DNA of 8,657 nt. Source: Actinomycetota bacterium. Lineage in GTDB: Bacteria > Actinomycetota > Thermoleophilia > Gaiellales > Gaiellaceae. This document shows, piece after piece, positions 4,489-8,657 of the stretch; the stretch's first letter is position 1; each line of letters begins with the position of its first letter. The notes beneath the pieces are model-generated. The model was given only the letters and a program-made list of their open reading frames with translations. It ran no database searches and had not been told where the DNA came from. The DNA lies in contig JAFAIV010000161.1 of NCBI GenBank assembly GCA_019236545.1, positions 1-8,657 of the forward strand. Direction: 5' to 3'. Both the position numbers and the translations under genes were made by a program.

Positions 4489-6252
4489 ATGCGCTTCGCC
4501 CTTTCACTCATCGCCTCCGTCGTTGCCCTCGCCGCCGCAGGCACCGCCGCGGCGGCGACGGCGCCGTCCGCCACGACCGGGCCCGTCAGCTCGGTCGCCC
4601 CGACGTCCGCCACCGTCACCGGCAACGTCGACCCGAACGGCGCGGCGACCACCTGGTACGTCGAGTACGGCACGACGACCGGCTACGGCTCGAAGACCGG
4701 GTCGGCAAACGCCGGCTCCGGCACGAGCACCGTCCCCGTCTCGGCCAGCCTCACCGGCCTCAAGCCCGGCACCACCTACCACTACCGCGTCGTCGCCACG
4801 AGCAGCGCCGGCACGTCGAACGGAGCCGACGGGATCCTCACCACGACGGCCGCGCCCGACGCCGCCACGGGCGCGGCCTCCGGGGTCAACGCGAGCTCCG
4901 CGACGCTCACCGGCACCGTCAACCCGAACGGCCAGTCCACGAGCTGGTACTTCGAGTACGGCTCGACGACGAGCTACGGGTCGAAGACGGCGAGCCACGA
5001 CGCCGGCGCCGGCACGACCTCCGTCTCCGTCTCCGCCACGATCACGGGCCTGACCCCCGGCAAGACCTACCACTACCGCCTCGTCGCCGCGAGCGGCGCC
5101 GGGACGACTGAGGGCTCCGACAAGACCTTCGTCGCCTCGGAGAAGCCGACCGTGACGACCGCGGCCGCGAACGTCCTCGGCGACACGAGCCTGAAGGCGA
5201 ACGGCAGCGTCAACCCGAACGGGCTCGCGACGAGCGCCTGGTTCGAGTACGGCACCTCGACGAGCTACGGCTCGAAGACCGCGGCCGTGTCGATGGGCTC
5301 GGGCTCGAGCGCGAAGAGCATCTCGGCGACGCTCTCCAACCTCGCCGGCACGACGACGTACCACATCCGCCTCGTCGCCTCGAACGGCTCCGGGACGAGC
5401 TACGGCAACGACGTGACGGTCACGACGACCGGCCGGCCGCTCGCGAGCACGAGCGCGGCCACCGACGTCGCGGGCACGAGCGTCACGCTGAACGGCTCCG
5501 TGAACCCGGAGGGCCACGCGACGACGTGGTACGCCGAGTGGGGCCTCACCACCGCGTACGGAACCAAGACTGGGTCGCAGAGCCTCAGCGGCGGGACGAA
5601 CACCGTCAACGTCTCGACTCCGCTCGGCGGCCTGCTCGCGGGGACGACCTACCACTTCCGGATCGTCGCCACGAACGCGAGCGGGACGACCACGAGCGGC
5701 GACCTCGCCTTCACGACCGCCGGGCCAGGCGTGACGCTGGCCGTCTCGAGCCCGACGGCGCTCTCCGGCCACGCCGTCCGGCTCTCCGGCACGACGATCA
5801 CACACAACGCGAACGAGCAGGTGACGCTGTGGGCGCTGCCGTTCGGCGCGAGCTCGTTCGTCCAGCTGACGACCGTCCTCACCGGCGCGAACGGCACCTG
5901 GGCCTTCGACGTGAAGCCGCGTCGCGCGACCTCGTACAAGGCGCAGGTCACCGCCGGCCCGTCGCCCGTCGTCACGGTCGCGGTGCGCCCCGCCGTGACG
6001 CTCCGCCTCTCCCACGGCCGAGCCGTCGTGGCGGTGGAGTCGTCGCTCTCCTACGCAGGCCAGACCGTCCTGCTGCAGCGCCGCAGCGGAACCGGCTGGG
6101 CCGACCTCGGCTTCCACCGCCTGAACGGCTCGGGCAGCGCGACGATCTCGCTCCACCTGAGGAGAGGCCACTGGATGCTGCGCGCCCTGGTCGGCCGTCG
6201 GCTCGGCGTGCTCGCCGGGACGAGCAACGAGCTGAGCCTGCGCGTCCGCTGA
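4489..6252 (+). CDS. Secreted repeat protein with four fibronectin-III-like domains
   Basis: This 587-aa protein begins with a Sec-type signal peptide (MRFALSLIASVVALAAAG, cleavage probably near residues 20-24). Four beta-sandwich repeats follow, each with the pattern VNPNG...TxWYxEYG...YGSKT...GTTYHYRLVA...G (about residues 28-124, 125-221, 222-318 and 319-411), resembling fibronectin type III modules. The C-terminal part, about 414-587, holds two further beta-rich segments of different sequence (VTLAVSSPTALSGHAVRLSG... and VTLRLSHGRAVVAVESS...). The mature protein is rich in Thr, Ser, Gly and Ala. It has no LPXTG motif, C-terminal membrane helix or enzymatic domain, so it is probably released or loosely held outside the cell, perhaps in adhesion or as a surface coat. 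No Shine-Dalgarno sequence precedes the ATG; a 13-bp hairpin lies just upstream. Confidence 0.88.
   Translation: MRFALSLIASVVALAAAGTAAAATAPSATTGPVSSVAPTSATVTGNVDPNGAATTWYVEYGTTTGYGSKTGSANAGSGTSTVPVSASLTGLKPGTTYHYRVVATSSAGTSNGADGILTTTAAPDAATGAASGVNASSATLTGTVNPNGQSTSWYFEYGSTTSYGSKTASHDAGAGTTSVSVSATITGLTPGKTYHYRLVAASGAGTTEGSDKTFVASEKPTVTTAAANVLGDTSLKANGSVNPNGLATSAWFEYGTSTSYGSKTAAVSMGSGSSAKSISATLSNLAGTTTYHIRLVASNGSGTSYGNDVTVTTTGRPLASTSAATDVAGTSVTLNGSVNPEGHATTWYAEWGLTTAYGTKTGSQSLSGGTNTVNVSTPLGGLLAGTTYHFRIVATNASGTTTSGDLAFTTAGPGVTLAVSSPTALSGHAVRLSGTTITHNANEQVTLWALPFGASSFVQLTTVLTGANGTWAFDVKPRRATSYKAQVTAGPSPVVTVAVRPAVTLRLSHGRAVVAVESSLSYAGQTVLLQRRSGTGWADLGFHRLNGSGSATISLHLRRGHWMLRALVGRRLGVLAGTSNELSLRVR
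4570..5721 (+). repeat. Four in-register 291-bp coding repeats (97-residue protein module)
   Basis: The four modules start near 4570, 4861, 5152 and 5443. The valine of the V(N/D)P(N/E)G motif is residue 47, 144, 241 and 338, and the tyrosine of YH(Y/I/F)R is residue 97, 194, 291 and 388, so the period is exactly 97 residues at both landmarks. The DNA has diverged considerably, so these are old duplications rather than recent copies. Confidence 0.9.
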
Positions 6253-6261
6253 CGCGCGAGA

Positions 6262-6334
6262 TGCGCCCGGCATGATTCGAACATGCGACCTCTGCCTCCG
6301 CAGGGCAGCGCTCTATCCCCTGAGCTACGGGCGC
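6262..6334 (-). tRNA. tRNA-Arg, anticodon GCG
   Basis: All cloverleaf parts can be read on the minus strand: acceptor GCGCCCG pairing with CGGGCGC, D arm GCTC-AGGGGATA-GAGC, anticodon arm CTGCC-CTGCGGA-GGCAG, variable loop AGGTC, and T arm GCATG-TTCGAAT-CATGC, with discriminator A; 73 bases in total. The loop CTGCGGA puts GCG at positions 34-36 (6301-6299), reading CGC and CGU. The arginine identity bases A20 and C35 are present. The 3' CCA is not encoded. The usual bacterial tRNA for this box has ACG, with A34 deaminated to inosine. It lies 9 bases from the convergent secreted-protein gene, and its first ten bases are shared with the upstream protein gene. Confidence 0.96.
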
Positions 6335-6582
6335 TTGGGACGGAGAAGTGTAGCCGCCCGAGCCAGCAGTCCCGGCCGCGCCGGCGGGCCGGGTAGATTC
6401 GCCGCCCGCACGCACTCCATGTGCGCGTGACGCCGGCGCGAGAGGTCGCCCTCCGGCGCGATCAGCGCGTGCGGGCTCATCGCGTGCAGCCGGTAGCCGC
6501 AGAGCGGGCAGGTGTACGTCGCCGGCTTGAGGTTCTGCGCCGGGCGGACGCTGTACCAGTCAGCTCGCTCGAGCTTGCGCAT
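6325..6582 (-). CDS. Small C2HC zinc-finger-like protein, 85 aa
   Basis: I do not recognise a named family. The N-terminal half looks conserved-type: MRKLERADWYSVRPAQNL, then CPLCGYRLHAMSPHALIAPEGD, then RRRHAHMECVRAA. Cys25, Cys28, His54 and Cys57 form a CxxC...HxxC set that could bind one zinc ion, like a small zinc ribbon. The C-terminal 25 residues are Pro/Arg/Ala/Leu-rich and probably disordered. The ATG lies inside the end of ygfZ (23-bp overlap, 6560-6582), so it is likely cotranscribed and translationally coupled. Its TAG stop is formed by bases T8, A9 and G10 of the tRNA-Arg gene. A nucleic-acid or protein binding role would fit but is not shown. Confidence 0.72.
   Translation of the reverse strand: MRKLERADWYSVRPAQNLKPATYTCPLCGYRLHAMSPHALIAPEGDLSRRRHAHMECVRAANLPGPPARPGLLARAATLLRPKRP
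6347..6352 (-). promoter_or_regulatory. Candidate -10 element for tRNA-Arg
   Basis: TACACT on the minus strand (6352-6347) ends 12 bases before the tRNA 5' end. The same hexamer stands ahead of ygfZ at 7265-7260. It lies within the last codons of the zinc-finger-like gene. No good -35 is visible, so the tRNA might instead be processed from the ygfZ operon transcript. Confidence 0.35.
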
Positions 6583-7252
6583 CGACGCGCACGTACGCGA
6601 GCGCGACCGTCGTCCCGTCCGGACGGCGCGCGCTGCTCGTGACCCGCTCGACCGGCGTCCCGTCGTCGAGGTCGACGACGCGCAGCTCCCGGTTCACGTG
6701 GCCTCGGAAGTGGAGACGCGCGACCGGCTCCTGGCCCGGGTAGCAGCCCTTGGAGAAGGAGATGTGCGTCCGGTCGAGCCCGGCCTCGGCCGGGAGGATG
6801 CGGTCGTCGATCTCGCGGCCCCAGCGCGGGACGCCCGCCTCGATCCGGCGCAGCTCGAGCTCGTCCGCCGACAGCGTCGGCTCCAGGCCGGCGTCGAGGA
6901 GCTCGCGCGCGCCGGGAAGCTCGCCGGCGATCCCGTCCTCGCTCCCGAAGACGAGCACCGACTCGTGCTCCTCGGGCTCGACCTCGCAGCGCGCGCGCAG
7001 GCGCGTGCGAACGAGGAGCGCGCGGACGACCTCGCCGAGCTCCGGCTCGGTCAGCAGGAGGAAGTCCTCCTCACCGCGCCGCCAGACCACGAGCGGCGCG
7101 ATCACGCGCGCCTTCGCCGTCAGGAGCAGCGCCGGCACCGACTCGCCGACCTGTAACGCCTCGACGTCGTTCGAGACCATCCGCTGGAGATAGTCCGCAG
7201 CGTCGGGGCCGGCGACCCGCACGAAGGCCCGCTCGCGCACAGCCACATCCAT
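6560..7252 (-). CDS. ygfZ: YgfZ/GcvT-like folate-binding protein
   Basis: This 230-aa protein belongs to the YgfZ (COG0354) branch of the GcvT-like folate-binding proteins, which use tetrahydrofolate to help make or repair some iron-sulfur enzymes and affect tRNA modification. The hallmark KGCYPGQE is at residues 168-175 with the conserved Cys170, followed by PVARLHFRGHVNREL. Upstream are VAGPDAADYLQRMVSNDV (13-30), LLLTAKARVIAPLVVWR (42-58) and the block LRRIEAGVPRWGREID. It is shorter than E. coli YgfZ (about 326 residues), with the C-terminal barrel region cut down, but appears intact. The ATG at 7252 is seven bases from a TACACT -10, so the mRNA is probably leaderless. The gene diverges from the molybdopterin protein gene and overlaps the zinc-finger-like gene by 23 bp. 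Confidence 0.92.
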   Translation of the reverse strand: MDVAVRERAFVRVAGPDAADYLQRMVSNDVEALQVGESVPALLLTAKARVIAPLVVWRRGEEDFLLLTEPELGEVVRALLVRTRLRARCEVEPEEHESVLVFGSEDGIAGELPGARELLDAGLEPTLSADELELRRIEAGVPRWGREIDDRILPAEAGLDRTHISFSKGCYPGQEPVARLHFRGHVNRELRVVDLDDGTPVERVTSSARRPDGTTVALAYVRVDAQARAS

Positions 7253-7258
7253 GAGATC

Positions 7259-7265
7259 TAGTGTA
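7259..7265. promoter_or_regulatory. Overlapping divergent -10 elements between ygfZ and the molybdopterin oxidoreductase gene
   Basis: The bases TAGTGTA carry TAGTGT on the plus strand (7259-7264) and TACACT on the minus strand (7265-7260), sharing five base pairs. The minus hexamer ends seven bases before the ygfZ ATG (7252) and the plus hexamer eight bases before the ATG at 7273. The plus hexamer is weak (TANNNT form only), and an AGGA at 7265-7268 could act as a close Shine-Dalgarno sequence if transcription starts further upstream. Confidence 0.45.
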
Positions 7266-7272
7266 GGAACCC

Positions 7273-7881
7273 ATGCCGCTCTTCCGCTCCAAGGCCGAGG
7301 ACAAGGTCCGCCAGGCCGGCTACGACCCGGCCCGCCTCCCGCCCGGCCAGTACCTCACCGAGAAGTGGCCCGTGCTCCACGCCGGCGACGTGCCGGACAT
7401 CGACGTCGCCACCTGGACGCTCCACATCTGGGGCGAGGTCGAGGAGGAGGTCACGCTCGACTACGAGCAGCTGAAGGCGCTCCCGGCGACCGAGGTCGTC
7501 ACCGACATCCATTGCGTCACGCGCTGGAGCCGCTTCGATGCGAGCTTCAAGGGCGTCCGTTGGCGCGAGCTCGCGAAGCTCTGCCGCCCGAAGCCATCCG
7601 CGCGCTTCGAGATCGCGCACGCCCCGGGCTTCACCGCCAACGCGCCGCTGTCGGCGATCGAGGACGAGAGCGCGCTGATCGTGTACGAGGCCGACGGTGA
7701 GCCGCTCACCGCCGACCACGGCGGACCGGTCAGGCTCGTGATCCCGTCCAAGTACTTCTGGAAGAGCACGAAGTGGCTGACGGGGATCGAGCTCTCCGCC
7801 GTCGACAAGCCGGGCTTCTGGGAGCGCTACGGCTACCACAACGACGCGGACTTCTGGAAAGAGCAGCGGTACGGCTTCTGA
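7273..7881 (+). CDS. Sulfite-oxidase-family molybdopterin-dependent oxidoreductase (soluble, YedY/MsrP-like catalytic domain)
   Basis: This 202-aa protein consists of one oxidoreductase molybdopterin-binding domain of the sulfite oxidase/YedY fold. The molybdenum-ligating cysteine is Cys81 in TDIHCVTRWSRFD, preceded by the strand pattern WTLHIWGEVEEEVTLDYEQLKALP (48-71). Downstream are HAPGFTANAPL, the cofactor block ADHGGPVRLVIPSKYFWKSTKWLTGIEL (147-174) and the closing GFWERYGYHNDADFWKEQRYGF, typical of this branch. The length is normal for single-domain members. There is no twin-arginine signal, so unlike E. coli MsrP it is predicted to be cytosolic, and no membrane haem partner is adjacent. 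The redox substrate is unknown; sulfite and oxidised methionine are known in related proteins. The start is ATG 7273, eight bases beyond a candidate -10. An 11-bp hairpin follows the stop. Confidence 0.92.
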   Translation: MPLFRSKAEDKVRQAGYDPARLPPGQYLTEKWPVLHAGDVPDIDVATWTLHIWGEVEEEVTLDYEQLKALPATEVVTDIHCVTRWSRFDASFKGVRWRELAKLCRPKPSARFEIAHAPGFTANAPLSAIEDESALIVYEADGEPLTADHGGPVRLVIPSKYFWKSTKWLTGIELSAVDKPGFWERYGYHNDADFWKEQRYGF

Positions 7882-7885
7882 ACGC

Positions 7886-7912
7886 CGAAACGGCGCCCAA
7901 AGCGCCGTTTCG
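7886..7912 (+). terminator. Hairpin terminator after the molybdopterin oxidoreductase gene
   Basis: CGAAACGGCGC (7886-7896) pairs perfectly with GCGCCGTTTCG (7902-7912) around the loop CCAAA, starting four bases after the stop codon. No T-run follows, so this would be a tailless terminator as often proposed for high-GC actinobacteria. Confidence 0.6.
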
Positions 7913-7925
7913 AGGGGAGGTGGGA

Positions 7926-7963
7926 GGGTGTCCTGCTGCCGCCTATATCGGCAGACGCCACCC
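7926..7963. other. Two-part imperfect hairpin in the convergent intergenic region
   Basis: GGGTG (7926-7930) pairs with CACCC (7959-7963), and CTGCCG (7936-7941) with CGGCAG (7949-7954), separated by a 5/4-base internal loop and closed by the loop CCTATAT. On the plus strand CCTTCTTT follows, a weak pyrimidine tract, so it may be a second terminator for the plus-strand gene. Its role is uncertain. Confidence 0.4.
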
Positions 7964-7973
7964 CCTTCTTTAG

Positions 7974-8006
7974 CGCGACGGGCCGCCCGAAAGGCGGCCC
8001 GTCGCG
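7974..8006 (-). terminator. Strong hairpin terminator downstream of groL
   Basis: CGCGACGGGCCGCC (7974-7987) pairs perfectly over 14 bp with GGCGGCCCGTCGCG (7993-8006), with a 5-base loop (CGAAA on the plus strand). It starts 24 bases past the groL stop on the minus strand. No T-run follows, so it is a tailless type, and it could stop transcription from both directions. Confidence 0.65.
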
Positions 8007-8030
8007 TCCAACCAGGAGCCCGAGGGCTCG

Positions 8031-8657
8031 TTACATCATCCCGCCCATGTCCGGCATGCCGGCGCCTGCGCCCGCGGCTGCCTTCTCCGGGGCCTCGGCG
8101 ACGACCGCCTCGGTGGTGAGGATGTTCTTCGCGATCGACGCAGCGTTCTGCAGCGCCGAGCGGGTGACCATCGTCGGGTCGCCGATCCCGCTCTTGAGCA
8201 GGTCCTCGACCTCGCCGGTCTCGACGTTCAGGCCGTGGCCCTTCTCCGCCGAGCGCACCTGCTGCACGACGAGCGAGCCCTCGAGGCCGGCGTTGTACGC
8301 CAGCTGCCGGAGCGGCTCCTCGAGCGAACGCAGGATGATCTGCGCGCCCGTCCTCTCGTCGCCCTCGAGCTTCTTGAGGACGTCGTCCTTGACCGCGTCC
8401 GCCGCGTTGATGAGAGCGACGCCGCCGCCGGGGACCTGACCCTCCTCGAGAGCCGCGCGAGCCGCCTGGAGGGCGTCCTCGACGCGATGCTTCTTCTCCT
8501 TCATCTCCGTCTCGGTCGACGCGCCGACCTTGACGACGGCGACGCCGCCGGACAGCTTCGCGAGGCGCTCCTGGAGCTTCTCGCGGTCGAAGTCGGAGTC
8601 GGTGTTCTCGATCTCCTGCTTCAGCTGCTTGATCCGGCCCTTGATCGCCTCGGTGTC
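8031..8657 (-). CDS. groL: 60-kDa chaperonin GroEL, C-terminal part (5' end outside the window)
   Basis: The visible 208 residues are the C-terminal part of GroEL, the ATP-driven folding chamber of the cytosol. From the window edge the frame reads DTEAIKGRIKQLKQEIEN, then FDREKLQERLAKLSGGVAVV, TETEMKEKKHRVEDALQAARAA and EEGQVPGGGVALINA, all family hallmarks spanning the end of the apical domain into the intermediate and equatorial domains. The nucleotide-pocket segment GLNVETGEVEDLLKSGIGDPTMVTRSALQNAASIA is intact. The tail ends AGAGAGMPDMGGMM, a Gly/Met tail like that of the housekeeping chaperonin, not the His-rich tail of the extra GroEL1 copies of some actinobacteria. The stop is TAA at 8031-8033. 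The start, promoter and any CIRCE operator lie outside the window, as would groES if it is adjacent. Confidence 0.97.
   Translation of the reverse strand, partial: DTEAIKGRIKQLKQEIENTDSDFDREKLQERLAKLSGGVAVVKVGASTETEMKEKKHRVEDALQAARAALEEGQVPGGGVALINAADAVKDDVLKKLEGDERTGAQIILRSLEEPLRQLAYNAGLEGSLVVQQVRSAEKGHGLNVETGEVEDLLKSGIGDPTMVTRSALQNAASIAKNILTTEAVVAEAPEKAAAGAGAGMPDMGGMM

Noticed and set aside
4570..5721. A CRISPR array or tandem DNA repeats.
   Set aside because: The periodicity is 291 bp, divergent in DNA, and clearly reflects protein domain repeats within one open frame.
4504..6273. A 589-residue open frame on the minus strand opposite the secreted repeat protein.
   Set aside because: It is the mirror of a GC-rich repetitive gene. 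Its translation is Arg/Gly/Ala-rich with no recognisable domain, while the plus strand has a signal peptide and clear domains.
6262..6334. The tRNA-Arg gene as an integration (att) site with an adjacent island.
   Set aside because: No integrase, direct repeat of the tRNA end or composition shift is visible on either side.

Overview
The window is very GC-rich, densely packed bacterial DNA. The gene content and style (tandem ArsR/SRPBCC pair, futalosine-type MqnD homologue, sulfite-oxidase-like protein, short overlaps, apparent leaderless starts, TANNNT -10 boxes) suggest a high-GC actinobacterium, possibly a soil lineage such as Thermoleophilia. That placement is an inference; no phylogenetic marker was compared. 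I see no transposase, integrase, phage gene or CRISPR array, so this looks like ordinary chromosome.

Layout. 1-2365 (minus strand): a three-gene operon reading right to left, an unrecognised 113-aa protein, an MqnD-family protein (TTG start) and a PcaF-like thiolase, joined by 4-base overlaps (TTGA, GTGA). 2390-2653 (plus): an unrecognised 87-aa protein diverging from that operon across only 24 bp with overlapping -10 elements. 2650-3597 (minus): an ornithine cyclodeaminase/mu-crystallin family protein whose stop codon interlocks with that of the 87-aa gene. 3601-4418 (plus): an ArsR regulator and SRPBCC protein operon with a good promoter and a perfect palindrome between -35 and -10. 4419-4488: an intergenic hairpin. 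4489-6252 (plus): a secreted protein with four repeats of exactly 97 residues. 6262-6334 (minus): tRNA-Arg with a GCG anticodon. 6325-7252 (minus): a small C2HC zinc-finger-like protein, whose last codons run into the tRNA gene, preceded by a YgfZ/GcvT-like folate-binding protein. 7273-7881 (plus): a cytosolic sulfite-oxidase-family molybdopterin protein diverging from ygfZ across 20 bp. 7882-8030: a convergent intergenic region with three hairpins. 8031-8657 (minus): the C-terminal part of groL, cut by the window edge.

The gene products do not form one evident pathway. The most striking features are in gene organisation: two divergent pairs whose 20-24 bp gaps can only hold a shared, symmetric promoter core giving leaderless mRNAs; an autoregulatory-looking ArsR operator that also covers the start region of the divergent dehydrogenase gene; a protein gene that ends inside a tRNA; and a G34 arginine tRNA where most bacteria use an A34 (inosine) one. 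I do not see convincing evidence of a wholly new defence or mobile system.
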